64,000 nucleotides of DNA, taken from positions 186,001-250,000 of the forward strand of contig NZ_JOTN01000002.1 of NCBI RefSeq assembly GCF_000712595.1. Reading direction: 5' to 3'. This document shows, one piece after another, positions 37,547 through 46,067 of this stretch. Position 1 is the stretch's first letter; each line of letters opens with the position of its first letter. The notes under the pieces are model-generated. The model was given only the letters and a program-made list of their open reading frames with translations, searched no databases and was not told the origin of the DNA. Made by a program: the position numbers and the translations under genes. Source of the stretch: Bacillus manliponensis. GTDB taxonomy: Bacteria > Bacillota > Bacilli > Bacillales > Bacillaceae_G.

Positions 37547-38674
37547 TCATCTGCTCCCTTTCCATTTCATATATTGCGTTAAGAAAATAATCGTCTTGTC
37601 TATTGCTTTTTCATTTGGATTTAGTTTCGCATGATGTAGTCCATATTCTGAGTCTACACCTAACCAAAACATGAAACCTGGAATATCACGAAGCATATAA
37701 CCAAAGTCTTCCCCAGTCATTGCTTCTTGACATGTTATCACATTCATATCCGTATGGTCAGATACGAACGACATAAATTCTTTCGTTAAAACCTCATGAT
37801 TGTACACTTGATGATACATTGCCCCATAATCAATATCCGCTTCACATTCAAACGATGTTTCTATTCCAGATACAATCGCTTCAATTCTTGCTTTTACTCG
37901 TTTCATCGATTCAACAGACAACGTTCGAATTGTACCTTCTAGCCTAGATTTTTCTGCAATAATATTTTGTACTGTTCCACCTGTAATTTTACCGATTGTA
38001 ATAACAGCACTATCTAATGGATTTACATTCCGGCTTATAACGGACTGCAGTTGTGTAACAAGATGGCTTGCAGCAACAATCATGTCATTTGCTGTATGAG
38101 GATATGCTGCATGTCCTCCTTTTCCTTTTAAATCAATATACAATTCCGATGTATTTGCGAATAGTAGTCCTTCTTTTGTTGCAATTGTTCCTACCTCATA
38201 TTCCGGTGCAATATGAAGAGCACATACAATATCTGGCTTCCATTGTTTTAGTTCTTCACTTTGCAACAGTGGAAGTGCCCCTCCAGGTCCCTCCTCTGCC
38301 GGTTGAAACATAAATACAAGATCATCATCAATTCGTTCTTTTACTAAAGATGTTAATAAGCCAAGTCCAATTGCTGTATGCATATCATGGCCACACGCAT
38401 GCATCATTCCTTCATGTTCTGAAGCAAACTCATAACCAGTCTCCTCAGTAATTGGTAATCCATCAATATCTGCACGGTAACCAATTATTTTTTCTGGATT
38501 GCGACCATTCACTTTCACAATCACACCTGTTTTCCACGTTTTTACCTCTATATACTCACTTGGAAGCGTGCTAATATAATTTAAAATATATTGCTGTGTC
38601 TTCCACTCTTTAAATCCAAGCTCAGGAATCTTATGTAAATCCCGACGTATTTGTACAAACTTACTAATTTCCAT
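37547..38674 (-). CDS. dapL: N-acetyldiaminopimelate deacetylase
   Basis: M20-family metallopeptidase homologue that removes the acetyl group from N-acetyl-LL-diaminopimelate, giving LL-DAP for cell wall and lysine. The 375-residue protein has the metal motif [11 protein letters not shown] near 90, [10 protein letters not shown] near 125, the dimerisation part [15 protein letters not shown] near 185 and GEDFGYM near 335. ATG at 38674 is used because the earlier in-frame ATG at 38692 lies in the terminator of dapH. It is the second gene of a dapH-dapL pair (ykuQ-ykuR of Bacillus subtilis). Confidence 0.93.
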   Translation of the reverse strand: MEISKFVQIRRDLHKIPELGFKEWKTQQYILNYISTLPSEYIEVKTWKTGVIVKVNGRNPEKIIGYRADIDGLPITEETGYEFASEHEGMMHACGHDMHTAIGLGLLTSLVKERIDDDLVFMFQPAEEGPGGALPLLQSEELKQWKPDIVCALHIAPEYEVGTIATKEGLLFANTSELYIDLKGKGGHAAYPHTANDMIVAASHLVTQLQSVISRNVNPLDSAVITIGKITGGTVQNIIAEKSRLEGTIRTLSVESMKRVKARIEAIVSGIETSFECEADIDYGAMYHQVYNHEVLTKEFMSFVSDHTDMNVITCQEAMTGEDFGYMLRDIPGFMFWLGVDSEYGLHHAKLNPNEKAIDKTIIFLTQYMKWKGSR

Positions 38675-38691
38675 TTCTCCACCGCCATTCA

Positions 38692-38728
38692 TAAAAAGCG
38701 TAAAGGCAAATGGCCCTTACGCTTTTCT
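38692..38728 (-). terminator. Hairpin between dapH and dapL
   Basis: AAAAGCGTAAGGGC pairs with GCCTTTACGCTTTTT with one mismatch, then T-run. It lies between two genes of one pathway, so it probably tunes dapL expression. Confidence 0.8.
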
Positions 38729-38788
38729 TTTATATCACTTCACCCGCAGCTAAAAATTCATTTCGCTACAATTAAAGTTCACTCTTAT
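38729..38788 (-). repeat. Worn bcr1-like remnant at the dapH stop
   Basis: On the minus strand ATAAGAGTGAACTTTAATTG resembles the left border ATAAAGTGAAACTTTAATCA, and its TAA is the dapH stop. TTTAT at 38729-38733 may be the other border. Only about 60 bp remain. Confidence 0.35.
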
Positions 38789-39507
38789 TTTGTTGGGTTT
38801 AATTGACGAAGTTCTTGTTTAATCTCTGTCTTTGCTTTTGTTTTCTCGTCAATCTCTTTAATTACACGTGCTGGTGTACCTGCTACTACTGTGTACGGAG
38901 GTACATCTTCTGTTACAACTGCACCTGCAGCTACAACTGCACCTTTACCTACTGTTACACCTTCAAGCACAACTACATTTGCACCAATTACAACATCATC
39001 TTCAACGATAACTGGCTTTGCAGAAGGTGGTTCGATTACACCTGCAAGTACCGCACCTGCGCCAACATGACAGTTCTTACCTACTGTTGCACGTCCGCCA
39101 AGTACTGCATTCATATCGATCATTGTACCTTCACCAATTACAGCACCGATATTAATCGTTGCATTCATCATAATAACAGCATTGTCACCGATTTCCACTT
39201 GATCACGGATGATTGCACCTGGCTCGATACGTGCATTAATCCCTTTTAAATCTAACATTGGAATCGCAGAGTTACGACGATCATTTTCTACTACATAGTC
39301 TACAATGTACTTTTTATTTTCTTCAAGTACTGCTTGAATATCAGACCATTCTCCAAATAAAACACCTGTTTTTTTATTTACAAATGCTTGTACTTGTTCT
39401 GGGAATGTAATTTCTTTTAAATCCCCTTTTATGTATACCTTTACAGGTGTTTTCTTTTCACTGTTTTGAATAAACGAAATAATTTCGTTTGCATCCATCA
39501 TTTTCAT
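38785..39507 (-). CDS. dapH: Tetrahydrodipicolinate N-acetyltransferase
   Basis: Transfers an acetyl group from acetyl-CoA to tetrahydrodipicolinate, opening the acetyl branch of the lysine/DAP pathway. The 240-residue protein has an alpha/beta N-terminal domain, then a left-handed beta-helix of hexapeptide repeats from about residue 90 ([32 protein letters not shown] onward) ending in [18 protein letters not shown] at 39507 follows GGAGGCAGTAAAC. dapL follows downstream and patA, the aminotransferase of this branch, is at 62.4 kb. Confidence 0.95.
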   Translation of the reverse strand: MKMMDANEIISFIQNSEKKTPVKVYIKGDLKEITFPEQVQAFVNKKTGVLFGEWSDIQAVLEENKKYIVDYVVENDRRNSAIPMLDLKGINARIEPGAIIRDQVEIGDNAVIMMNATINIGAVIGEGTMIDMNAVLGGRATVGKNCHVGAGAVLAGVIEPPSAKPVIVEDDVVIGANVVVLEGVTVGKGAVVAAGAVVTEDVPPYTVVAGTPARVIKEIDEKTKAKTEIKQELRQLNPTK

Positions 39508-39578
39508 GTTTACTGCCTCCTAATTACATATATAATGTTACTCTACCAAACGAAAAGGTTCCTCGCAACAAATTCATC

Positions 39579-40436
39579 TTATTTTTCTGTTTGAAACTCT
39601 TCAATCACTTCTAAAAAAGCTTGAACTTGTTTTAACTGGCGAGCAGATTCACTTGTTAAAATCCACGTTTCGCGATTTAATTGTACAGGTGTTCGGTAAA
39701 GATCATTACGTATTTCTTTTAAAACCGTAGATGGTAATAACGCATATCCTATTCCATTTAATACAAGTTGTTTACATGTTTCAATTTGATCAACAACAAT
39801 CGTACGCTTTGGTGGATTTGGAAAAATACTGTACCACCACGTTTGTATCTGTCCGTAATATGTAGAATCACTCTTAAATTGAATAAATGGTTTATCAGTA
39901 TCCTTAAGCATCGTTACGTCACTTATCTCTGTATCGACTAAGTATAGCTCATCTTCGAATAACTTTTGTTTATGTCCTTTATACTCTTGTCTCCCACGTA
40001 AAATCGCAACATGTACGTCTCCTTCATAAAAATTCCTCTGCACTTCACTACTCCATCCTGTAAAGAGAGAAATTTTCACAAATGGATACTTGCTTACAAA
40101 CGCTTTTAAAACAGGTGGTAACCAATATTGACCAATAACCGAAGCAACAGCTATTTTAAGCGTTCCATACGTTTCAGTTTGCAATGTAGACAATTCACTC
40201 TTAATGGCCTCTTCTTTCTGAAGCATATCTTTCGCATAACTTGCGACTTTTTCGCCTTCTGGTGTAATTGTTAAACCCTTTTGAGAACGAATAAAAAACT
40301 TCATTCCCCATTGTTTCTCCATCGATTGTAAACGCTGACTAAGGGCTGGCTGAGAAACAAACAAACGCTCCGCAGCTTTTCTCATATTTAATTCTTGCGC
40401 TAACACGACCATCATTTGAAAATCATCAATTTGCAC
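39579..40436 (-). CDS. ccpC: LysR-type catabolite regulator CcpC
   Basis: LysR-family regulator that in Bacillus subtilis represses citrate synthase and aconitase genes and responds to citrate. The 285-residue protein starts with a winged helix (QIDDFQMMVVLAQELNMRKAAERLFVSQPALSQRLQSMEKQWG, residues 2-44), followed by the two-lobed effector domain from about residue 90. Start is GTG at 40436 after GAAGGGAG; earlier in-frame codons lack a site. The neighbours ykuL and dapH match ykuM (ccpC) of Bacillus subtilis. It probably links TCA flux to the pyc and pdh genes in this window only indirectly. Confidence 0.9.
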   Translation of the reverse strand: MQIDDFQMMVVLAQELNMRKAAERLFVSQPALSQRLQSMEKQWGMKFFIRSQKGLTITPEGEKVASYAKDMLQKEEAIKSELSTLQTETYGTLKIAVASVIGQYWLPPVLKAFVSKYPFVKISLFTGWSSEVQRNFYEGDVHVAILRGRQEYKGHKQKLFEDELYLVDTEISDVTMLKDTDKPFIQFKSDSTYYGQIQTWWYSIFPNPPKRTIVVDQIETCKQLVLNGIGYALLPSTVLKEIRNDLYRTPVQLNRETWILTSESARQLKQVQAFLEVIEEFQTEK

Positions 40437-40502
40437 TTGCTTTTCTCCCTTCTTACAAACCAAAAGCGACTTCTTAAACAGTTTGAAGCCGCTTCTCTAT
40501 CA

Positions 40503-40946
40503 TTATCGGTTATACTGACGTACTTTTTTATTTAATAATTTTAAAATTGCTCTTCGTGTTAAAATGCCATCAAAACATCCCTCTTCATTCTCCACACAAA
40601 CAAATGGATGATCAATTGTCATTTCTAAAGCTTTTGTAAATGGGTCATTCAATTGAAGTCGTGGAATATCTTGCTTCATAACACTTTCAACTTTCATATG
40701 CTCCAACTTTTCAAATTCAATGCGTTCTAATCCTAAAATCCCATCTAAAATCATCGCTGTACTAATAAGTCCATGTAATTTATACATAGGATCTAACACC
40801 GGAATTGCAGAATATCCCGATTTAACAAGAACAAGAAGCGCATGTTCTAAATTATTTCCAATTTGAACGTGTGCAACTTTTTCAGACGAAATCATTAAGT
40901 CCTTCACAAACACTTGCTGAAACTCTTCTTTCGGCATGCTAATCAT
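40503..40946 (-). CDS. darB: CBS-pair c-di-AMP receptor protein (YkuL, DarB/CbpB)
   Basis: A 147-residue protein consisting of two CBS domains (about 15-70 and 80-140). Its family, DarB in Bacillus subtilis and CbpB in Listeria, binds c-di-AMP and in the unbound form stimulates the (p)ppGpp synthetase Rel and pyruvate carboxylase. That last link is notable since pyc lies in this window, but it is family knowledge. ATG at 40946 follows TGGGGGATAGCA. It lies directly upstream of ccpC, 66 bases apart. Confidence 0.88.
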   Translation of the reverse strand: MISMPKEEFQQVFVKDLMISSEKVAHVQIGNNLEHALLVLVKSGYSAIPVLDPMYKLHGLISTAMILDGILGLERIEFEKLEHMKVESVMKQDIPRLQLNDPFTKALEMTIDHPFVCVENEEGCFDGILTRRAILKLLNKKVRQYNR

Positions 40947-41215
40947 TGCTATCCCCCATTTTTCTCTCCATTTAACAATTATTTATCAAACAAATAAAAG
41001 CTCTTCATTTACGATCAAAATTAAAAGGTAAAATTTGTTTGCATTGTCCTATTGTAGCTACCAATCAATCTGAATAAACACATTTTCTACATACTATAGT
41101 TCTTTTATAGTTTATGATAGCGTTTACATATTATTATTTGTCCGCGATACTTCTCTAAAAAATAATTTTTCCCCTAGTCCATTTTACCATAGAAGAAAAA
41201 AAAAAGACTACTTTT

Positions 41216-41416
41216 TCAGTAGCCGAGATACTCTTCAGTTTTTAGGCGCTCAAACAAATGAATCATTTGTTTATATTCATTATGATTCACCTTCTTCATT
41301 CCTGTTTCAATATCAGTAATCTCGGCGGAAAGAATTTCACTTGCATAGTTTTGCCGAAACAACACTTCTAGGAGCAGAATTTGTTCTTCCCTTGTAAGAT
41401 GTATTGTGTCCTTCAT
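41216..41416 (-). CDS. abbA: AbrB antirepressor AbbA
   Basis: A 66-residue protein that resembles AbbA (YkzF) of Bacillus subtilis in the stretch EEQILLLEVLFRQNYASEILSAEITDIETGMKKV (residues 9-42) and in its place beside ykuK. AbbA binds the transition-state regulator AbrB and blocks its DNA binding. I chose the ATG at 41416 because GGAG precedes it; an ATG seven codons earlier overlaps the end of ykuK. It is cotranscribed with ykuK. Identity rests on remembered sequence similarity plus synteny. Confidence 0.72.
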   Translation of the reverse strand: MKDTIHLTREEQILLLEVLFRQNYASEILSAEITDIETGMKKVNHNEYKQMIHLFERLKTEEYLGY

Positions 41417-41433
41417 GCATACACACTCCTTCA

Positions 41434-41952
41434 TCACTTTGTGTAACGATTTGCATAACTCGAAGCAGCATAAGCATCTGGTTTTATTTTTGGGGTCAAT
41501 CCCATCGATGTAATTTTATTTGTCATATCTAAAATAAATTCTTTAGTTAATCCATATTTTCCAATATCTAAATGAATTTCCATTACAAATGAAGCACCCT
41601 CTTCACTATGTGGGTGCAACAACTCCCATAGTATTTGAATATGCTTTGGTGTAAATAAACACGCTACCTCCTGGCTATACTGTGTTTCCAAGTAAATTTT
41701 CTCTCTTAACGTTGGCGACGTTCTCTTCACCGTACGATGATGCAAACACCCCCACGCTCCTTTTCCAACCCGGTGAAGGTGAATAGCCGTAATAAAACGT
41801 GTATCTTTTTGATGAACTTGTGAGTCTGTTCCGATGGATAGACGATAAAAATTTCTAGGATCTTTTTTTATAAAAGAACAAATATGGGAGAAGACCGTTT
41901 CAAAATCCATATGCTGTTCTGATAAATTATAAAATTGATACGCTCCTTCCAT
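41434..41952 (-). CDS. ykuK: YkuK family (DUF458, RNase H-like) protein
   Basis: A 172-residue protein of the DUF458 family with an RNase H-like pattern: YRLSIGTDSQVHQKDTRFITAIHLHRVGKG near 37-66 holds the first Asp, and FVMEIHLDIGKYGLT and KIKPDAYAASSYAN near the end hold further acidic residues. The activity is not established. ATG follows AGAAGGGACGTGACTGT. abbA follows with no more than a few bases between. Confidence 0.85.
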   Translation of the reverse strand: MEGAYQFYNLSEQHMDFETVFSHICSFIKKDPRNFYRLSIGTDSQVHQKDTRFITAIHLHRVGKGAWGCLHHRTVKRTSPTLREKIYLETQYSQEVACLFTPKHIQILWELLHPHSEEGASFVMEIHLDIGKYGLTKEFILDMTNKITSMGLTPKIKPDAYAASSYANRYTK

Positions 41953-42025
41953 ACAGTCACGTCCCTTCTACTAGACAGACCTTTACACTTCAATTGTATG
42001 GAACGTTTTTATAAAATATAACTTT

Positions 42026-42175
42026 CTACCCTTTATTCGTCCGAATATTCCTTATGATATACATACAGGCGGGACATGTAAAAATAACATTCTGATTTGA
42101 TTGCGCTGTTAATACATCTACCATTTCAAATTGCATATGACATTTTGGACAAATAACAATTGGTGTTTTTTCCAT
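42026..42175 (-). CDS. 49-aa zinc-ribbon protein
   Basis: A short gene between ykuK and ykuJ. The peptide has CPKC at 9-12 and CPAC at 34-37, a four-cysteine zinc ribbon, and a basic tail RNIRTNKG. GAGGAAGGAAG precedes the ATG. I do not recognise a named family; a nucleic acid-binding or regulatory role is a guess. Confidence 0.7.
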   Translation of the reverse strand: MEKTPIVICPKCHMQFEMVDVLTAQSNQNVIFTCPACMYIIRNIRTNKG

Positions 42176-42248
42176 CTTCCTTCCTCACTCCTTTTGTTCC
42201 GTTTCTATCAGTATAGACATAAGGAGATTCTATAAACTCGTACACAAT

Positions 42249-42286
42249 AAAAAAAGAAGGTCCCTCATTGGCACCTTCTTTTTTTA
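42249..42286 (-). terminator. ykuJ terminator
   Basis: AAAAAAAGAAGGT pairs with ACCTTCTTTTTTT, with long T-run on the minus strand. Confidence 0.9.
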
Positions 42287-42290
42287 TGTA

Positions 42291-42527
42291 TCAAGAAACG
42301 ATATCGTAAATCTCAATCGCAACCATATCAATGTTGTCGAACTGATATACTTGTGGTTTTTCACCTTGTTGATACACTTCTAACTCGTACATATCACTTT
42401 TATCAAAATATTTTACACTACACTTGCGCTCACCATTTACTTCAAAGTAGCGCTGTGCTACTTCACCGCTTTCTGCTTGGTCTTTTAGACTAACAAGTCG
42501 AGTTAAAATTCCTTGGAGTAGAGACAT
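42291..42527 (-). CDS. ykuJ: YkuJ family protein (DUF1797)
   Basis: A 78-residue protein starting MSLLQGILTRLVSLKDQAES. It fits the small YkuJ alpha/beta fold, with strands RYFEVNGERKCSVKYFD and MYELEVYQQGEKPQVYQFD. Function unknown. I chose the ATG at 42527, directly behind AAAGGAGAGATTTC; the frame stays open for 72 codons upstream but shows unrelated, non-protein-like sequence there. It ends in its own terminator. Confidence 0.88.
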   Translation of the reverse strand: MSLLQGILTRLVSLKDQAESGEVAQRYFEVNGERKCSVKYFDKSDMYELEVYQQGEKPQVYQFDNIDMVAIEIYDIVS

Positions 42528-42761
42528 GAAATCTCTCCTTTCTCTAATCTTCCTACCAATAGGTTTTACAGCTATAATCATTCTATCCGTCATAACAGAA
42601 AAAATGTCCCACAGTCTAGGATACTGGTTCTTCCGAAGAAACTCAACTAAAATTTGTCGAAAAAAGATGTAAAACAACGAAACAAACATTTTATTTCTGT
42701 TATTGCAGCTTTTTTCATATAAGAATATAATTAAAAACAGCAAAAAGGAGGTTTTTTATTT

Positions 42762-43001
42762 ATGAAACGTGTAGAAGTATACACACAGCCTGAATGTCCA
42801 CCATGTGAAATTGTAAAACAATTTTTAAAACATAACGATATTCTCTTTGAAGAATACGATGTAAAGAAAGACACTGCTGCTCGCAATCGCCTTTTACATG
42901 ACTACGATTCATTCTCTACGCCAACTGTCGTTATAGATGGTGAAGTCGTAGCTGGGTTCCAAATTGAAAAATTAGAAGAGCTGCTTGAGTTACAAAAATA
43001 A
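42762..43001 (+). CDS. Glutaredoxin/NrdH-like thiol protein
   Basis: A 79-residue thioredoxin-fold protein with the redox site CPPC at 12-15, the cis-Pro in SFSTPTVVIDG near residue 54 and a C-terminal helix. It probably reduces disulfides or mixed bacillithiol disulfides of unknown targets. The ATG follows AAAGGAGGTTTTTTATTT. It is monocistronic; its stop codon is in a hairpin shared with the convergent gene. Confidence 0.88.
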   Translation: MKRVEVYTQPECPPCEIVKQFLKHNDILFEEYDVKKDTAARNRLLHDYDSFSTPTVVIDGEVVAGFQIEKLEELLELQK

Positions 43002-43032
43002 GAGGTGACACAAAGTCACCTCTTATTTTTGT
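42992..43032. terminator. Bidirectional terminator after the glutaredoxin gene
   Basis: A perfect 18-bp stem (42992-43009 and 43015-43032) with loop ACAAA. The stop codons of both convergent genes lie in the stem. Confidence 0.93.
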
Positions 43033-43508
43033 AATTTTTGAATTTCCAGAAAGAGCTGCTTACTTTCATGATAACCAGCAATCTTCCATTTTTCTCCTTC
43101 TTTTTGAAGCGTAACAATTTGATACCGTTCATTTTTGTTTTTCTCATATACATACAACAAACCATATTTCTTATCTTGCACTACTTTCGTTTCTGCTTGA
43201 AAAGAAAAAGGAGCTTCTCTCGTAGGAAATAAATATTCTCCACTTTGCTTTGCATTCGTGCTATTCTCATCTGTAAAAACTTGCAAAAAGTTATCTGTAA
43301 AATACGATGATAACTTATCATACATTTGATCCATTGATAATCCTTTATTACGAATAGAAAACTGTGCTTCGTACCCCTTTTGAATCGTAGCAAATATTTC
43401 TTCACGATTCACTTCTCCCTCTTCTTTCCCAAGAACAGTTGTAATACTTTGACCAATCATAAAGACCACACATAAAAATAAGACAACTAAAATCCCGTAC
43501 CTTTTCAC
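43023..43508 (-). CDS. Exported or membrane-anchored protein, unknown
   Basis: A 161-residue protein with an N-terminal hydrophobic segment (RYGILVVLFLCVVFMIGQSITTVLG), a signal peptide or anchor without a lipobox. The extracellular part has the pattern of a small alpha/beta NTF2-like domain (YDKLSSYFTDNFLQVF, then strands to the C-terminus). I recall DUF3993 for similar proteins but cannot confirm it. Start is GTG at 43508 with GGAAGGTG upstream. Monocistronic. Confidence 0.75.
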   Translation of the reverse strand: MKRYGILVVLFLCVVFMIGQSITTVLGKEEGEVNREEIFATIQKGYEAQFSIRNKGLSMDQMYDKLSSYFTDNFLQVFTDENSTNAKQSGEYLFPTREAPFSFQAETKVVQDKKYGLLYVYEKNKNERYQIVTLQKEGEKWKIAGYHESKQLFLEIQKLQK

Positions 43509-43681
43509 ATTAGCACCTTCCTTCAAAAGAGCTTGTCCTGGTACTTTTTATTGTAGCAATGATTATAACAAGAAACTTAACATTTCGTTCGAAAAATTTT
43601 TACAGTAATAGACAGTATACATTTCAATATTGCCAATTTATGATAAAAGAAAACAAAAAAATGCACGAATTCATTCGTGCA

Positions 43682-44899
43682 TTAAAATAAAACATCTTCC
43701 TCATACAAAAACTCATATGATAAATCAACGAACAAATAATGTTCATCGTCTATTGGAAACGAAAATGTTCGAACCATTTCGCCCGTTTCAATGTCAGTAT
43801 ATAGATCAGACAATCGTCCTTTGTTTTCAAAACGCATCTTCATAATATTTTCTAAAAAATATGGGCGCCAACTCCAATTTTTCATATGATATTCTGGCTG
43901 TAAAATCCAATGTCCATCTTTTTTCATTACGTTTCCTGATTTTTGAAATCCATCTTCATTACAAATATACACACGAAAACTATATTTCGTCACCTGCTGA
44001 CTAAAACTCACTAGCCACTTATTAAAATCTTCTATTTTCTTTTGCTTTGCTAATATGTTTCCTACATATTCACGTAACATTTCTGTCAAATTATAAATTT
44101 TTTGTAACTTCTTTTTCTCATGCAAAATAAATTGATGGCACTCATTCCCAAGTCGTTCTTTCAAGATGTTTGCTTCAATAAAATGTGGTAAACACTCTTT
44201 TAAATAACTTCCTTGATAATACCGCCCACCATTTTTCCATGCATATTGTAATTGATAAAACGCATCGATATCTTCATATAATAATGTTGCTCCAATACGC
44301 CTTGCTAATAATGATAAAGAATATAAAATATCTTGATAAGATTGCATAAGTGCAGTTTGCCTTAAATTTGTTAAATCAACCTTTAAAATATCTGGAGCTA
44401 AGATACTAATTCTCTCTAAATTACTCGTGCCTGCGCCTACTTTATTAAGTGCAACTTGAATACCATATGTACGATAATACATAAGCAAATGGTTAAATTG
44501 CTCAATATCATCTTTAAAGTCATGCTCTGTTATTTCCAATACAATATTCTTTAAATTTAATCCTCTCTTTTCATACGCTAACAGTAATTGTAAAAAACTT
44601 TCATTTTCATCATTCATCAGTATATTTACATTTCGATGTACAAATAATAAAAATGATTGATCCGTTTCTAAATATGTTTGCAACGCCTTCTCTAAAATAA
44701 TATTATCTGCTTCTAACTGAAACTCACTTGGAATAGAGTCATCATGAAAAAAAGAAGATAAGCTATACAAATTTTTATCTATTTGTATACGTCCTACTAC
44801 TTCATAACCAACTACAGTATGTTGGTCTGCACTAAAAATAGCTTGATAATAAGGAAGGACTCGGTCCAGGTTACTCATTACGTCTAATGGGTCTATCAA
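43682..44899 (-). CDS. ykuI: Degenerate EAL-domain c-di-GMP-binding protein YkuI
   Basis: A 405-residue protein with an N-terminal EAL domain (about 15-250) and a C-terminal PAS-like YkuI_C domain (about 250-400). The EAL signature is EVVGR at 33-37; Asn90, Glu122 (LEIT), Lys173 (LKVD) and QGSYLKECLP are in place. However, the usual DDFGTG is replaced by LNKVGAG (Asn152, Lys153), so both metal-binding aspartates are missing. It is most likely a c-di-GMP sensor without phosphodiesterase activity. The frame begins at ATG 44899. Bacillus subtilis YkuI is known to bind c-di-GMP. Confidence 0.9.
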   Translation of the reverse strand: MIDPLDVMSNLDRVLPYYQAIFSADQHTVVGYEVVGRIQIDKNLYSLSSFFHDDSIPSEFQLEADNIILEKALQTYLETDQSFLLFVHRNVNILMNDENESFLQLLLAYEKRGLNLKNIVLEITEHDFKDDIEQFNHLLMYYRTYGIQVALNKVGAGTSNLERISILAPDILKVDLTNLRQTALMQSYQDILYSLSLLARRIGATLLYEDIDAFYQLQYAWKNGGRYYQGSYLKECLPHFIEANILKERLGNECHQFILHEKKKLQKIYNLTEMLREYVGNILAKQKKIEDFNKWLVSFSQQVTKYSFRVYICNEDGFQKSGNVMKKDGHWILQPEYHMKNWSWRPYFLENIMKMRFENKGRLSDLYTDIETGEMVRTFSFPIDDEHYLFVDLSYEFLYEEDVLF

Positions 44900-44956
44900 A
44901 GTATTTCCCTCCTTTTACTTTTCAAAGATTATACCACGTTTATATAGAAAAATAAC

Positions 44957-44989
44957 AAAAAAATCCCTTCAGATTTATCTGAAGGGATT
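44957..44989 (-). terminator. fadH terminator
   Basis: AATCCCTTCAGAT pairs perfectly with ATCTGAAGGGATT around TT, then seven T on the minus strand. It lies about 130 bases after the fadH stop, a long 3' region. Confidence 0.88.
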
Positions 44990-45120
44990 AGAGGGGTAAA
45001 ATGCTAAGGGGAATTAGCAATTCTACTATGAAGAAAAAAGAGGTCTTAATTATAACCCATTATTCAATAGGTTGTAAAGACTTTTTCTTCACGAAGAATG
45101 AACTCCCTCATTCTATCCCT

Positions 45121-45885
45121 TTAAAATGGATATTGATGTAAATGTTGTCCACCATCCATCGTAATACATGCACCATTTATATATGCTGCTTCATCAGAAC
45201 ATAAGTAAAATGCTAAACCAGCAATTTCCTCAGGTGTCCCTAATCGTCCAAGCGGAACACTTGCTAATGTACGTTTCGCAACTTCTTCAGAAATCCAAAG
45301 CTTATCAGCTCCTCCCGTACGTTCAATCGGTCCTGGAGCAATTGCATTCACACGTATCCCGTATTTTCTTCCCCACTCTACAGCAAGTGTTCGTGTCATC
45401 GCAAGTACACCTGCCTTTGCTGAAGCAGAATGAATGACACCTGGTCCTGCATCCCATGCATATGTCGCTACCATATTAATAATGTTTCCCTTAATTCCTT
45501 TCTCAATCCAGTACTTCCCAACTGCTTGACTACAATAAAATGTACCGTTTAACACGATATTGATAACTGCATTCCAACCGTTTGTCGATAAGTCCTCTGC
45601 TGGACAAAGAAAATTCCCAGCTGCGTTATTTATTAACACATCGATACGTCCATATTTTTCATCGATTTGTTTAATCATTTCTTTTATACTCTCTTCATTT
45701 CTCACATCCATTTGTACCGGTAACACTTGTCCATCAAATTGCTCAATTTCTTTTTTCGTTTCTTCTAAGCGCTCTAATGTACGTCCCGTAATGACAACAT
45801 AAGCGCCTTCTTTTGCAAATCGCGTAGCCATTCCTTTTCCCATTCCACTTGAACCACCAGTAATAACCACTACTTTTTCTTTCAT
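45121..45885 (-). CDS. fadH: 2,4-dienoyl-CoA reductase FadH-like SDR
   Basis: NADPH-dependent short-chain dehydrogenase of 254 residues, used in breakdown of unsaturated fatty acids. The SDR motifs are GGSSGMGKGMA near 10-20, NNAAGN near 87-92 and the active-site region with Ser and Lys in HSASAKAGVLAMTR near 150 (the usual Tyr of YxxxK is replaced by Ser, as seen in peroxisomal DECR relatives). ATG at 45885 follows AGGAGGAGAACAC. The FadR-like operator just upstream supports the fatty acid role. Confidence 0.87.
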   Translation of the reverse strand: MKEKVVVITGGSSGMGKGMATRFAKEGAYVVITGRTLERLEETKKEIEQFDGQVLPVQMDVRNEESIKEMIKQIDEKYGRIDVLINNAAGNFLCPAEDLSTNGWNAVINIVLNGTFYCSQAVGKYWIEKGIKGNIINMVATYAWDAGPGVIHSASAKAGVLAMTRTLAVEWGRKYGIRVNAIAPGPIERTGGADKLWISEEVAKRTLASVPLGRLGTPEEIAGLAFYLCSDEAAYINGACITMDGGQHLHQYPF

Positions 45886-45900
45886 GTGTTCTCCTCCTAA

Positions 45901-45922
45901 AAAATGAATGTACATTCATTTT
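45901..45922. promoter_or_regulatory. FadR-like operator before fadH
   Basis: A perfect 22-bp palindrome with core TGAATGTACATTCA, beginning 16 bases upstream of the fadH start. It matches the half-site TGAATGA...TCATTCA of the Bacillus TetR-family repressor FadR, which is released by long-chain acyl-CoA. The position, next to the ribosome site, would block transcription start or elongation. Confidence 0.7.
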
Positions 45923-46067
45923 ATCACTTTATTTGTTAGAAATCTTTATATTTTTAAATTTTTCTGATATATTGTAATGAACTTAACTTAAATATACAAA
46001 AGAAAGGGGGCATTACTGCGACTCTTTATATACAAATATACGTAACATTTGGAGTTCGCTCCTACAC

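Noticed and set aside
42291-42743. A long version of YkuJ (150 residues)
   Set aside because: The added N-terminal part has no ribosome site and no family match; the ATG at 42527 behind AAAGGAG gives the normal size.
45029-45142. A 37-codon plus-strand frame opposite the end of fadH
   Set aside because: The purine-rich AAGGGG is too far from the ATG and the frame ends inside fadH; it is probably part of the fadH 3' region.
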